The notes: a model not told the origin generated them from the letters alone. A stretch of DNA of 64,000 bases from Metabacillus fastidiosus NBRC 101226 (GCF_001591625.1 NZ_BCVG01000012.1:1-64000), one strand, 5' to 3'; positions 1 to 8,693 are shown, counted from the stretch's first letter. Made by a program: numbers and translations.

Positions 1-27
1 TTACTGCCCGTTAAGGCTGGGATAAAT
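1..27 (-). repeat. Left-edge copy of a dispersed repeat (truncated by window edge)
   Basis: Read on the minus strand, this edge sequence matches positions 44532-44558 at 25 of 27 bases, including the shared block CTTAACGGGCAGTAA. The rest of the unit would lie beyond the left edge. It is therefore a second copy of the structured repeat found downstream of the DUF951 gene. Confidence 0.6.
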
Positions 28-66
28 TAAAAAGCAATGCATTTCACAAGGAAATTGCATCGCTTT
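28..66 (-). terminator. Rho-independent terminator of the GNAT-like gene
   Basis: The arms AAAGCAATGCA and TGCATCGCTTT form a stem. On the minus strand it is followed by a T run, 70 bases past the stop of the GNAT-like gene. Confidence 0.6.
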
Positions 67-138
67 AATGTTTCAATATTATTCTATTTTTAAGAATAAC
101 TAATGATTAAGTGCTTTAATTCTTCTTAACTATATAAT

Positions 139-723
139 TTAAACTTTTATTTTATCAATGATATCCTCTGGTTTTGCTCTAAATACCGGGTATTCCATAT
201 CATTAAGCATTAATTTTTCTCCTAAATGAACAAATCCAATTTTAGGTAAAATCTTTTCTCCTTCTGGGCTGACTGCGAAGGCACCAATCTCTTTTATATC
301 GATTCCTTTTTCTTTAAGACGCTTTAATTCCAAAGGGATATCTTTTATGATCTTACTTGCGTATTCTTTTCTGCGGGCATCGTCAATATCAACTATTATC
401 GTAACAAGATAAAGGTATACAGTTGTTGGATTAATGTAGTCAAGAAGATATTGTCCAATCTCAGTTTCTTCTATCTTTCCTTCCAATACAGCAGTATAAT
501 CCGTTTTGTTCAAAGGAAATAGTCCATATATTCCTTTTACTCCAACAGGAGTTTTAAAAATTTTATAAATATTAGGATTCCTAAGCATAATTTCCTTAAT
601 ATACTCAGGAGACACATGCCACTCTTTTGGATAAATTTTATCATTTAATAAAAGCATGCTTTCAATATCTTCTACTTCAGCTGTTACAACTTCCTCTTTG
701 AAATGATTGTTATACTCATTCAT
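139..723 (-). CDS. GNAT-like N-acetyltransferase family protein
   Basis: A 194-residue soluble protein. The C-terminal part (AFAVSPEGEKILPKIGFVHLGE) resembles the end of the GNAT fold, where the last strands carry a 'GF' and a hydrophobic strand. The middle has a YLVTIIVDIDDARRKEYASK stretch compatible with the acetyl-CoA-binding strand and helix, although a classical R/QxxGxG/A loop is not evident. ATG is preceded by GGGGT. Substrate is unknown. It lies leftmost in the accessory region and is followed by its own terminator. GNAT membership is inferred from fold-level resemblance only, so it may be another acyltransferase-like family. Confidence 0.5.
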   Translation of the reverse strand: MNEYNNHFKEEVVTAEVEDIESMLLLNDKIYPKEWHVSPEYIKEIMLRNPNIYKIFKTPVGVKGIYGLFPLNKTDYTAVLEGKIEETEIGQYLLDYINPTTVYLYLVTIIVDIDDARRKEYASKIIKDIPLELKRLKEKGIDIKEIGAFAVSPEGEKILPKIGFVHLGEKLMLNDMEYPVFRAKPEDIIDKIKV

Positions 724-1043
724 TTTTCTTTACCCCGACTTTTTAATTTATACTTTTTAAATATCATAGCAGTGGAAGCCCATTCTCTTCAAATCACAAT
801 GCCTTCATTACTTACATTATGTGACTGGTTATAAATCTAACTAACGTTTAATAAATATTTCTGCCCTCAAATAGCTGGATTTTTTAAAGTGTACGTGCTC
901 TTACTTTACTTTTACCTCCTAATAGTTCAATGAACTATCGTAACTATATTGTGATTTTCGGATAAAATCAGGGTAGACATATATACTAAGAAAACTTTAA
1001 ATTTGTTTCTCTCTAAATAGAAGTGAAAGAAGGTCAGCAGTTT
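724..1043. other. Intergenic region without recognisable gene
   Basis: An AT-rich stretch between divergent genes that should contain both promoters. No ORF, RNA gene or convincing repeat is seen. A TTACTTA heptamer near 809 recalls the rlmH-end repeat but the similarity stops there. Confidence 0.5.
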
Positions 1044-1721
1044 ATGGATACAGCCATCTATTTCTTACTTTCCATAGCTTACATTATTATATTTATCATA
1101 GGTATCCTTTTAGCTAAACATCGCGGTTGGATTAACATTAGTAATGTTATCCTAATTGTTATTTTGGCATTACTCTATGATAACGGAATTCTGGCACTCG
1201 GAAAATATTTGGGAGAAGGAGAATTACTTAGAATATTAAATCAAATGCGATATTGGTTGCATGCTTTTGTTACCCCCTTACTCGTACTGTTTGCCTGGCA
1301 CACCCTGGTAAATGCAAATTTACAGTGGGCAAAAAAAAGAATAGTAAAGTGGCTCATGATATTACTTACACTTTGTTTGATTATCTTCGAACTAATCACA
1401 ATAGTACCTGTTATCTCTTTAGAACCTGCTTGGAATAATGGAGTTTTAAGCTATAAAAAAGGAGAAGGAGCAGACGGCCCTCCTATTATGATAATAGGTA
1501 TATCAATCATGCTATTGGTAACATCGATTATTATTTGGTGGAAACAGAAATGGCCCTGGTATTTTGTAGGGATTTTATCTATGGGGATAATACCCATAAT
1601 CAACTTACTTTTAAAAACTGATGCCCCACATAATATATCTGAATTTCTATTAATGCTAGCCATACTTGCAACAAAGGCTTATCAGGATAAAATAATTAAA
1701 GCTGCAAACATTAATAAATAA
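1044..1721 (+). CDS. Polytopic membrane protein of unknown function
   Basis: About 225 residues with roughly six to seven hydrophobic helices and a short polar loop (YKKGEGADGPP) before the last ones. I do not recognise the family. The frame opens at a GTG at 1023, but the ATG at 1044 follows an AGAAGG ribosome binding site by ten bases and places the first helix at the N-terminus, so 1044 is preferred. It is monocistronic, ending at a hairpin just downstream. No catalytic motif is visible, so transport or sensing cannot be distinguished. Confidence 0.6.
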   Translation: MDTAIYFLLSIAYIIIFIIGILLAKHRGWINISNVILIVILALLYDNGILALGKYLGEGELLRILNQMRYWLHAFVTPLLVLFAWHTLVNANLQWAKKRIVKWLMILLTLCLIIFELITIVPVISLEPAWNNGVLSYKKGEGADGPPIMIIGISIMLLVTSIIIWWKQKWPWYFVGILSMGIIPIINLLLKTDAPHNISEFLLMLAILATKAYQDKIIKAANINK

Positions 1722-1744
1722 GTAGAGGCACATGGAAAAAATCT

Positions 1745-1779
1745 AAATCCCACCTGTCTTCAAGAGGGTAGGGATTTTT
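1745..1779 (+). terminator. Rho-independent terminator
   Basis: AAATCCCACC pairs with GGT(A)GGGATTT and is followed by TTTTT. It lies 24 bases after the membrane protein stop. Confidence 0.65.
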
Positions 1780-1812
1780 CGATTTTTACATATATTTATA
1801 GTTGTTTTTTAT

Positions 1813-1853
1813 CTATTTATAATACAGTGCACCGTACCTACTAAGATAATGAG
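1813..1853 (-). repeat. rlmH-end att-like repeat, copy A (diverged)
   Basis: CTATTTATAATACAGTGC is close to the copy at 10466 (21 of 24 bases over the extended core). It continues with the right arm CACCGTACCTACTAAGATAA, related to the arm of copy H. Orientation is the same as the rlmH 3' end. It sits between a plus-strand terminator and the terminator of the HPr kinase paralogue. Confidence 0.6.
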
Positions 1854-1856
1854 AAT

Positions 1857-1881
1857 AAAAAAGACACCTATAAAAGGTGTC
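1857..1881 (-). terminator. Terminator of HPr kinase paralogue
   Basis: A perfect stem GACACCT/AGGTGTC followed on the minus strand by six T. It lies about 130 bases past the stop of the upstream gene. Confidence 0.65.
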
Positions 1882-2013
1882 ACATGAAAAGATGACAGTT
1901 ATCATCCAAATTTTATTTCTTACTGCCTTTTCTATAACCGCAAAAAGAAGTATTACTAGAAAGTCACCGATTGAATAGTCATAAATAGAGATTTTAACTT
2001 AATCGCCTTCTAT

Positions 2014-2946
2014 TTACATGTCAGATTTCGTAATATCAGCCTCAATCCTGCGCATAAACTCCTCTGCTGCGCTGTATCCCTGCTCCTTTAAATACCAATT
2101 ATTTGCAGCTACCTCAATTAACCCTGCCACATCACGTCCGGGCTGAAGCTGAATTTCTATAGAAGGAATTTTCACACCCATATAGTCAGTATAGTGAAAT
2201 TCCTGTTCCAACTCATTATACAAGGCATCCTTTTCCCACTTCGTTAAATGGATATCAAGAGTAATTCGTGTTTCATCTTGAAATGCCTTACGACCGTATA
2301 AGCGAACTACATTCAGTAATCCAATACTACGAAGGGCCAAGAACTCTTTAGTTTTCTCATCATGTGTGCCTAGAATCGTTTGTGGGCTAAGCCTCTTTAA
2401 AACAACGATATCATCGGCAACCAGCCGGTGTCCCCGGCGAATTAATGTATGTGCTGTCTCGCTTTTCCCTACTCCTGAGCTTCCACGAATTAATATCCCA
2501 ATGCCAGACACATTCATACAAACTCCGTGTATCGCCATTTCGGGTGCCAATTCTTTTGTTAAATACCCATCCAATCTAGGGATGAACTCTGAAGTTATCT
2601 GAGGCTTACTCGTTATTAACAAAGGGATTTCCTGCTCTGCACAATGATGAATTAAATATGTAAGATCTTCTTCACCAGTTGTTGCAATAAAACATGGCGG
2701 ATGATAGTGAACAATATTACCAATTCGAAGTTTACGTTCTTCATGGCTTAATTTATGTAAATAGGTAACTTCTTTTCTCCCCAAAATTTGAACCTGCTCT
2801 GTAGGAAAAAAATCAAAATGGCCGACAAATTCCAGGCCTGGACGATGCACTCTTGGCTGTGTAATCACTTTTTGAAGTTGATCTTCACCAGTCAGCACTT
2901 TCAATGAAAACTTCTGGACTAAATCTTCAACCGTTATTTTTTTCAT
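2014..2946 (-). CDS. HPr kinase/phosphorylase paralogue
   Basis: A 310-residue protein, the normal HprK length. In the family this hexameric enzyme phosphorylates HPr (and Crh) on Ser46 and reverses the reaction, controlling carbon catabolite repression. An N-terminal domain (1-130) precedes the kinase core. The core has a Walker A GSSGVGKSET at 155-164, the conserved His140 in AIHG, the LIRRGHRLVADD segment with Asp178/179, and the signature QPGRDVAGLIEVAANN near 270. All catalytic residues are present, but the sequence is clearly diverged from housekeeping HprK, and the usual lgt/ppaX neighbours are absent. It is probably a second copy with a different substrate or role. It sits alone between two att-like repeats. 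Confidence 0.8.
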   Translation of the reverse strand: MKKITVEDLVQKFSLKVLTGEDQLQKVITQPRVHRPGLEFVGHFDFFPTEQVQILGRKEVTYLHKLSHEERKLRIGNIVHYHPPCFIATTGEEDLTYLIHHCAEQEIPLLITSKPQITSEFIPRLDGYLTKELAPEMAIHGVCMNVSGIGILIRGSSGVGKSETAHTLIRRGHRLVADDIVVLKRLSPQTILGTHDEKTKEFLALRSIGLLNVVRLYGRKAFQDETRITLDIHLTKWEKDALYNELEQEFHYTDYMGVKIPSIEIQLQPGRDVAGLIEVAANNWYLKEQGYSAAEEFMRRIEADITKSDM

Positions 2947-3083
2947 CTATACTCACGTCCTATCAGCCTTTTTATAATGAATTATACTTTAGATTAATGG
3001 AATCGTCATCCATTTACAAATTGACTTCCGGAAAGGATAGACATTTTGAATATATACATAACTCACCAATTAAAGAGTGATTT

Positions 3084-3102
3084 CTATTTGTGATACGGTT
3101 TA
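3084..3102 (-). repeat. rlmH-end att-like repeat, copy B (core only)
   Basis: CTATTTGTGATACGGTTTA matches the core of the copy at 10466 at 15 of 17 bases and the rlmH end over TGATACGGTT. The arms are not conserved. Same orientation as the other copies and intergenic. Confidence 0.5.
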
Positions 3103-3228
3103 TAAAATATCAATTAAGTACATAATTCATTTGAATATAGAGTATATGTACGCTTATTTCCGGATTAAATTTTGGAAAAGATAACAGTATATGACCTGCT
3201 ACAATTATTATATGTATCAATGAAACTT

Positions 3229-3265
3229 AAAAAAGATGACCTCTGTTCAATACAGAGATCATCTT
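3229..3265 (-). terminator. Terminator of siderophore-binding lipoprotein gene
   Basis: AAGATGACCTCTG pairs with CAGAGATCATCTT (one mismatch). On the minus strand it is followed by six T. It lies 36 bases past the stop. Confidence 0.75.
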
Positions 3266-3300
3266 CTTCAGGCTACCTGACTTTTTCCTTTACATATAAC

Positions 3301-4281
3301 TTATTTTTCAGTGAAAATCTTTTCAATGTCATCTAACATAATATTAGCTGCTTTAACTCCACCAGCTGTATTCCAGATGATATCACTTACTTTGTGAGCA
3401 TTACCTTCTTTAACAGCTGTTAGGTTTTTCCAAAGTGGATCATTTGTCCATTCATCTTCAACCGCTTGAGAATCTGCATATGTAAAGTAGAATAATACAT
3501 CTGCATCCATTTCAGGAATTAATTCTTTATCTACTTCAACCGCGAAATTCCCCATTTTATTGTCTTTAGTAAATAATTTTGCTTGGTGTTCTGCGCGCTT
3601 AAATCCAAGTTGGTCAAATACAACACCTGAGAAAGAATCTGTGTAGTAAATACGAGTAGGGCGAGAGCTAAAGCGAACAACTGAAATCTCTTGGTTAACT
3701 TTATCTCCAAGCTTAGCTTTTACTTCTTCTACTTTATTGTCATACTCTGCTATTACTTCTTGACCTTTTTCAGTTAAATTTAGTGCTTTTGCATATAGTT
3801 CAAAGTTAATTTTCCAATCACCTGCAAGGTCGTCAGAAAAAACAGTTGGAGCAATCGCTTTTAATTTATCGTACATTGCTTCTTGACGAACTTTATTTCC
3901 GATAATTAAATCCGGCTTTAACTCAGCAATTTTCTCAATATTTACTTCCATTTCATCTCCAACAACCTCAACGCCGTCCATTTCAGCGCTGATGTGTTCA
4001 TACCAAGGATCTTGATCCCATGACATTACAGCTCCAACAGGCTTAACTCCTAGTGCTAATAATGCTTCTGTTCCTTCATTAGTTAAAATAACTACACGTT
4101 CTGGAGTTGCTGGGATTTCCGTTGTCCCCATCGCATGTTCTACTGAATAGCTTGTAGCTTCAGGTTTTGGTGTTTTTGCTTCTTCCTTTGAAGTCTTCTC
4201 ATTTGTGTTTCCGCAAGCTGCTAACACAAAAAGTGATAAGATTGCAAAGATTGATAATAATGACCATAATTTACCCTTCAT
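3301..4281 (-). CDS. Iron-siderophore ABC transporter substrate-binding lipoprotein
   Basis: A class III periplasmic-binding-fold (FecB/BtuF-like) lipoprotein that captures ferric siderophore outside the cell. The signal peptide ends in the lipobox LAAC (Cys23), followed by a Lys/Glu-rich linker. The mature part has PERVVILTNEGTEALLALGV, IAELKPDLIIG and DVLFYFTY, all typical of this family. The frame opens at 4326, inside a Fur box. The ATG at 4281 follows GGGGGT and starts directly at the signal peptide, so it is preferred. It is divergent from two FecCD permeases across an intergenic region with two Fur boxes, so iron repression is likely. It resembles B. subtilis YfiY/FeuA-type proteins; the ligand cannot be read from sequence. 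Confidence 0.88.
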   Translation of the reverse strand: MKGKLWSLLSIFAILSLFVLAACGNTNEKTSKEEAKTPKPEATSYSVEHAMGTTEIPATPERVVILTNEGTEALLALGVKPVGAVMSWDQDPWYEHISAEMDGVEVVGDEMEVNIEKIAELKPDLIIGNKVRQEAMYDKLKAIAPTVFSDDLAGDWKINFELYAKALNLTEKGQEVIAEYDNKVEEVKAKLGDKVNQEISVVRFSSRPTRIYYTDSFSGVVFDQLGFKRAEHQAKLFTKDNKMGNFAVEVDKELIPEMDADVLFYFTYADSQAVEDEWTNDPLWKNLTAVKEGNAHKVSDIIWNTAGGVKAANIMLDDIEKIFTEK

Positions 4282-4311
4282 TCCTGTACCCCCAAATTTT
4301 CTAAAATAATT

Positions 4312-4330
4312 GATGTTGATAATCATTATC
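4312..4330 (+). promoter_or_regulatory. Fur box 1
   Basis: GATGTTGATAATCATTATC matches the 19-bp Fur consensus GATAATGATAATCATTATC at 17 positions. It lies just upstream of the binding-protein start. Confidence 0.8.
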
Positions 4331-4382
4331 AGCTATCAATCACTATCTTAAATTAAGATGAAAATACTGTCAATAGAAAATT

Positions 4383-4401
4383 GAAAATGATTCTCACTAT
4401 T
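4383..4401 (+). promoter_or_regulatory. Fur box 2
   Basis: GAAAATGATTCTCACTATT matches the Fur consensus at 14 of 19 positions. It lies 55 bases upstream of the first permease gene, so each divergent promoter has its own box. Confidence 0.65.
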
Positions 4402-4455
4402 ATTGACTACAATTTTAATATCTTCTACACTATCAATATCTAATATTTAGGATGG

Positions 4456-5469
4456 ATGACGAAAATGAATGGAATATTTGATTTGCCAAGAATATCAAAG
4501 TTAGTAGTTACTGCAATTTTTCTTATTCTATTAATTGGGATGAGTATCGTCTTTGGATACACGAATACATCTGTACAATTGGCTTATGAGGCTTTTACAA
4601 ATTTTGATGGAAGTAACGAACACTTAATCATTCAAACTGTTCGTTTGCCAAGAGCATTAATTGCTGCGAGTATAGGTGCTTCTCTTGCTATAGCAGGTGT
4701 ATATATGCAAACTCTGACAAAAAACCCGCTAGCTGAGCCAGGTATATTAGGGATAAATGCAGGAGCAAGCTTTGCTGTAGTGTCTGTGCTTACTTTCTTT
4801 CAGGTCTCAAGTCTCAGTATATTTACTTGGGTATCCTTTTTAGGTGCAACGATTGCGGCACTAACCGTTTATTTTGTTGGAGGAATAGGCAGGCAAGGGT
4901 TAACACCAATGCAATTAACACTCGCAGGAGCAGCACTAACAGCTTTATTTTCCTCTTTTACTCAAGGGATATTAACGACAAATGAAGCTGCTCTGGATCA
5001 AGCACTATTTTGGCTATCTGGATCGGTTCAAGGACGTAAGCTTGAAATATTAGCTTCCGTATTTCCTTATTTAGTGATTGGATGGGTATTAGCTCTAATT
5101 GTAGCTCCAATGATGAATGTAATTGCTATGGGAGATGATGTAGCCAAAGGTCTGGGGCTTAAAGTTGGACTGTTAAAGATAACTGTTGGGATTATTGCCA
5201 TACTACTTGCAGGGGGATCTGTTGCAGTTGCTGGTCCAATTGGTTTTATTGGTATTATAATTCCTCATATTGCCCGCCGATTGATAGGTACCGATCATCG
5301 ATGGCTAGTGCCATTTGCAGGCCTTTTAGGAGGTATTCTTTTATTAGCAGCAGATATAGGTGCCAGATATATTGTTATGCCTCAAGAAGTACCAGTAGGA
5401 GTAATGACAGCTCTTATAGGAACACCATATTTTATATATATTGCACGCAAGGGGGTTCATAAAGGATGA
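4456..5469 (+). CDS. FecCD-type iron-siderophore ABC transporter permease 1
   Basis: A 337-residue integral membrane subunit with about nine to ten helices, the typical size for this family. It forms a heterodimeric channel with the next gene. Family marks are RLPRALIAASIGASLAIAGV near the N-terminus, NPLAEPGILGINAGA, and the cytoplasmic coupling region GPIGFIGIIIPHIARRLIG. It overlaps the next gene by four bases (ATGA), so translation is coupled. No cognate ATPase gene lies in the cluster. As with several Bacillus siderophore systems, a shared ATPase (YusV type) encoded elsewhere is probably used. An alternative start is the ATG at 4465. Confidence 0.9.
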   Translation: MTKMNGIFDLPRISKLVVTAIFLILLIGMSIVFGYTNTSVQLAYEAFTNFDGSNEHLIIQTVRLPRALIAASIGASLAIAGVYMQTLTKNPLAEPGILGINAGASFAVVSVLTFFQVSSLSIFTWVSFLGATIAALTVYFVGGIGRQGLTPMQLTLAGAALTALFSSFTQGILTTNEAALDQALFWLSGSVQGRKLEILASVFPYLVIGWVLALIVAPMMNVIAMGDDVAKGLGLKVGLLKITVGIIAILLAGGSVAVAGPIGFIGIIIPHIARRLIGTDHRWLVPFAGLLGGILLLAADIGARYIVMPQEVPVGVMTALIGTPYFIYIARKGVHKG

Positions 5470-6521
5470 AAGGATATCGAAGTTTTCGCATAAACAGGGA
5501 TAAGATCTCCATGCTTTTAGACCAAAATGCCCTTGTAAAATTAGTGATACTCGCCATTATTACCTTGACTACTTTTATTGTAAGTATTGGTCTAGGAGAT
5601 GTTAAGATTGACCCATTAACAGTAGTGAATCTATTATTTGGTGGAGGGACAGAACTGCAACAACTCGTCGTCTATCAATTTAGACTACCAAGAATAGTCG
5701 TTTCTATGTTAGTCGGTATGGGGTTAGCCGTCGCAGGGGGAATTCTCCAAGGTCTGATTCGGAATCCTCTAGCGGCACCAGAGACAATAGGAGTAACAGC
5801 AGGAGCAGGTATGTCTGTTGTAGCTTTTTTATGGCTTTTTAGTGATAAAAATTATTCATTAATTGTTAGTATAAAATGGTTGCCTGTCGCAGCATTTGTT
5901 GGAGCCTCCCTTGTTGCAGTAGCTGTATATTTCTTGTCTTGGAAGGATGGGGTTAAACCTATTCGTCTTGTGCTCATAGGTATCGGTATTTCAGCTCTGA
6001 TGCAGGCTGGAACAACCACATTTATGGTTTTAAGTCCAATTCATGCGGCAAGTCAAGCGAATATTTGGATTACAGGCAGCGTAAATAGTGTAACATGGGA
6101 GGATGTTCATGTACTTCTTCCGGTTACAGTTGTGTTGCTGTTAATAGCTTTCATTTCGTCGCGAAATATTAACATTCAATCTATAGGGGAAGATATTGCA
6201 ACAGGAGTTGGAAGTCCAGTCCAGCGTCATCGTTTTCTTCTACTTATTATTAGTACAGGTTTAGTAGGAACAGCTGTTGCCTTCGCAGGAGGTATTGGAT
6301 TTGTAGGACTGATGGCACCACATATGGCACGCAGACTTGTTGGTTCCTCATTTGGTTCACTATTACCTGTATCTGCTCTTATAGGGGCAATTCTTGTTAT
6401 GGTAGCAGATTTAATTGGACGCACATTATTCTTACCATTAATTGTACCTGCTGGTGTATTTACTGCGACTTTAGGTGCTCCCTATTTTATTTATCTTTTA
6501 ATGAAAACAAAAAGCAGTTAG
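5466..6521 (+). CDS. FecCD-type iron-siderophore ABC transporter permease 2
   Basis: A 351-residue partner permease. It has about 25 extra N-terminal residues before the first helix. It carries FRLPRIVVSMLVGMGLAVAG, RNPLAAPETIGVTAGAGM, and the coupling segment GGIGFVGLMAPHMARRLVG. Its start overlaps the previous stop. The pair with the divergent lipoprotein makes a near-complete importer lacking only the nucleotide-binding subunit. Downstream there is only a weak hairpin before a gene-free stretch. Confidence 0.9.
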   Translation: MKGYRSFRINRDKISMLLDQNALVKLVILAIITLTTFIVSIGLGDVKIDPLTVVNLLFGGGTELQQLVVYQFRLPRIVVSMLVGMGLAVAGGILQGLIRNPLAAPETIGVTAGAGMSVVAFLWLFSDKNYSLIVSIKWLPVAAFVGASLVAVAVYFLSWKDGVKPIRLVLIGIGISALMQAGTTTFMVLSPIHAASQANIWITGSVNSVTWEDVHVLLPVTVVLLLIAFISSRNINIQSIGEDIATGVGSPVQRHRFLLLIISTGLVGTAVAFAGGIGFVGLMAPHMARRLVGSSFGSLLPVSALIGAILVMVADLIGRTLFLPLIVPAGVFTATLGAPYFIYLLMKTKSS

Positions 6522-6933
6522 TAGAAGAAGGCTGGAATACATTCGAAGCAGATCGATCTGCAGTCATTGTTGAAAGTTTTACTTGGGGCTGTTTCTTATG
6601 AATAGCCCTACTGTTTCTGAAGATAAGAGTGACCGATTTTATTCAAAGGAAATGATTAAACAGCAAATATGACCAATAAACACGGAAGAATTTATCCATC
6701 TTGTAAGAGAACGCCAAAGTGTACAAAAGGAAGGCATATGGAACCACCCTCCCCCTTTTGTACTACCATCTTTAATAAATGTAACAATATAGGTTATACA
6801 ATTCTCCATAATATATCTAAATGAGTTTTTGGCCCATAATATATTAATCTTCATTGTTTAATATTCCTGTTTTTTCAAAGATATATCATATAATAAATAT
6901 ATAGTAACTATTTTTATTAAGGGGTGGATTCAT
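6522..6933. other. Intergenic region, possible gene remnants
   Basis: About 410 bases with no intact gene. A hairpin at 6586-6608 (GGGCTGTT/AATAGCCC with one G-T pair) lacks a clear T run and is at best a weak terminator for the permease operon. Short open stretches at 6620-6780 show no recognisable family. Confidence 0.45.
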
Positions 6934-7254
6934 ATGATTATCGTAACAACCGAGAATATTGCTAATCATCAAATTACAGAAGTGTTAGGTCCAGTATTTG
7001 GTTTAACCGTAAGAGCCAGAGGAATTGGTAAAGATATCGTTGCTTCTCTTAAGGGGCTAGTAGGTGGAGAAATAAATCAGTATACAGAAATGCTTGAAGA
7101 TGCCAGAAAACAAGCAATGGATCGCATGGTGAAAAATGCTACAGCAATGGGTGCAAATGCTATTATTATGATGCGTTTTGACTCTGGTGAGATCGGTCAG
7201 AATATGAGTGAAATTGTAGCCTATGGAACAGCCGTTATTGTGGAAAAGAGATAG
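6934..7254 (+). CDS. YbjQ family (UPF0145) protein
   Basis: A 106-residue protein that covers the whole YbjQ/UPF0145 domain, a pentamer-forming fold of unknown physiological role, sometimes called heavy-metal-binding. Diagnostic segments are MIIVTTENIANHQITEVLG, VRARGIGKDIVASLKGLVGG, the YTEMLEDARKQAMDRM helix and GANAIIMMRFDSGEI. The start has a strong AGGGGTGG site. It is followed after three bases by a small membrane protein, forming a two-gene operon that ends at a strong terminator. Confidence 0.9.
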   Translation: MIIVTTENIANHQITEVLGPVFGLTVRARGIGKDIVASLKGLVGGEINQYTEMLEDARKQAMDRMVKNATAMGANAIIMMRFDSGEIGQNMSEIVAYGTAVIVEKR

Positions 7255-7257
7255 TTA

Positions 7258-7491
7258 ATGGAATGGATTATAGGATTTTACGGTATCCAATTCTTAATTC
7301 TGATTGTTTTAATTATTGGATCATGGTTCATTTGGGATCGCCGCTTCAAAACAAAACATGGCAAGCAAGTTCCAAAAGGCTTCGTACGTACAAATGAGGT
7401 ATCAGTTGATCCAAGCACAAATAAAAGATTAGTAGTTTATTTCAACCCAGAATCCGGTGAGCGTTTCTATAAAGAAGAAGAAAGTAAATAA
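7258..7491 (+). CDS. Small single-pass membrane protein in YbjQ operon
   Basis: 77 residues. One N-terminal transmembrane helix (about 2-26) is followed by a basic cytoplasmic segment and a C-terminal half with VDPSTNKRLVVYFNPESGER, which looks like a small beta-rich domain. I cannot assign a function. Tight coupling (three-base gap) to the YbjQ gene suggests they act together, perhaps anchoring YbjQ at the membrane; that is inference. Confidence 0.75.
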   Translation: MEWIIGFYGIQFLILIVLIIGSWFIWDRRFKTKHGKQVPKGFVRTNEVSVDPSTNKRLVVYFNPESGERFYKEEESK

Positions 7492-7500
7492 AATAATTAA

Positions 7501-7546
7501 ATTGAAAAGGTACCTGTTTTAAAACAGGATCCTTTTCAATTTTTAT
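7501..7546 (+). terminator. Terminator of YbjQ operon
   Basis: ATTGAAAAGGTACCTGTTTT pairs with the inverted copy ending CCTTTTCAAT with minor mismatches, then TTTTTATTTT. Confidence 0.85.
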
Positions 7547-7553
7547 TTTATCC

Positions 7554-7595
7554 GCCTTTACTTATGATACGGTTCACCGTGACTATTCTAAATGC
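7554..7595 (-). repeat. rlmH-end att-like repeat, copy C
   Basis: TTTACTTATGATACGGTTC is identical to the rlmH 3' end over 19 bases. The right arm CACCGTGACTATTCTAAATG relates to the arms of copies E and H. It lies between the YbjQ operon terminator and the LURP-like gene terminator. Confidence 0.75.
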
Positions 7596-7766
7596 AATTT
7601 TATAAAACTAATTCAGTCATCACGTAAAGATTTTTATTTACCTCCCATTTTCATATTGGTCTAAATTCAATCCCCTCTATCTTCCTGTTCATTTATTCAT
7701 TAAGAGCAATTTTTTCTTTCATTATAAATATTTTCCCGAGAAATATACACATAGAAACTCCATAAT

Positions 7767-7804
7767 AAAAAAGTAGGGAATCCGTTCGTGATTTCCCTAC
7801 TTTT
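7767..7804 (-). terminator. Terminator of LURP/Tubby-like gene
   Basis: AAAAGTAGGGAA and TTTCCCTACTTTT form a strong stem with a T run on the minus strand, 60 bases past the stop. Confidence 0.75.
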
Positions 7805-7864
7805 CTGATATTTTTTTGAATTTCTGAAGAAAAACCGTTCACATTTATAGTGGAGGTCCATACG

Positions 7865-8362
7865 TTAAGTCGTTGCTGTTGAGGAAGCAGCCGCTTGATC
7901 AGCTCTCACACAATCAATTGCGACAACAAGCGCAATAATAATGGTCTCCATCTCTTCATTCAATATTTGAACCTTGTAGCTATCGCCCCAAGTGAACCAC
8001 TCCTTGCTCACTTTACCGACGACATCACCATGCTGTAATACTTGAAAATCCATATCCCACCAGTTACCATTTACTTCAATGCCTGCCGCATCAATCGTAT
8101 AGCGTGCTTTAAAGAAAGAAAACTCCTTGTTAATCGTTAACACCTCTCGACCATTCACCTCAACAAAAAACTTCGGTAAAAAGCTAAACACCTTTTTCGT
8201 AATGAGCGCAACTTCATTTCTTTTTGTATTCATAATGGAGAAAGTCTTTGGAATTTGCATAAAACTGCCCTCCACGTAATAAATATCCTTCTCCTGCTGA
8301 TCCTTTACAGTAAATTTGCCACTTAGACTGAATACCTTTTGCTTTATATAAAGCTGCTTCAT
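7865..8362 (-). CDS. LURP-one-related / YxjI family protein
   Basis: 165 residues with the repeated beta-strand pattern of the Tubby C-terminal-like YxjI/LURP-one family: YIKQKVFSLSGKFTVKD, YYVEGSFMQIPKTFSIM, NEVALITKKVFSFLPKFFVE and VGKVSKEWFTWGDSYKVQIL. The end has an Ala/Thr-rich tail. The role in bacteria is not established. The frame opens at 8386, but the ATG at 8362 sits behind AAAGGAGG and matches the family N-terminus. It is monocistronic and enclosed between att-like repeats C and D. Confidence 0.85.
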   Translation of the reverse strand: MKQLYIKQKVFSLSGKFTVKDQQEKDIYYVEGSFMQIPKTFSIMNTKRNEVALITKKVFSFLPKFFVEVNGREVLTINKEFSFFKARYTIDAAGIEVNGNWWDMDFQVLQHGDVVGKVSKEWFTWGDSYKVQILNEEMETIIIALVVAIDCVRADQAAASSTATT

Positions 8363-8501
8363 ACTATGCCTCCTTTGATATAGCATATTATTAAAAATAT
8401 ATTATTTTTCTATCTTACATAAATAGTATTTTCTAATATAAAATCTATCCTACTATACTAAATTTGACTATGAATGGGACCAGGTAAGAGGGTGTTATCA
8501 G

Positions 8502-8693
8502 ATGCTAAAGTTAACTCTCTTATTTGTTGTATTAGTAACGAAAATAATGACAATTATTATGTCAGATAAATATATTTGGACAGCTAATCAACTATCAGAT
8601 ATGGGCAGTATAGATGGGACATCAATAGAGCAAGTGCCGATTTCATTATGGATAGATATTATGATAGAAGTAGATTTTTTGTATCTTGTTTGA
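8502..8693 (+). CDS. Short ORF of uncertain reality
   Basis: 63 codons. The start has a GAGGGTG site at good spacing and a hydrophobic N-terminal stretch that could be a signal peptide or membrane helix. No family is recognised, and the end is abrupt. It could be a genuine small secreted protein or the 5' remnant of a longer gene, as this part of the region also holds a broken kinase. Confidence 0.25.
   Translation: MLKLTLLFVVLVTKIMTIIMSDKYIWTANQLSDMGSIDGTSIEQVPISLWIDIMIEVDFLYLV

Noticed and set aside
801-835. TTACTTACATTATGTGACTGGTT as a tenth att-like copy
   Set aside because: Only a heptamer agrees without gaps; the remainder needs several indels.
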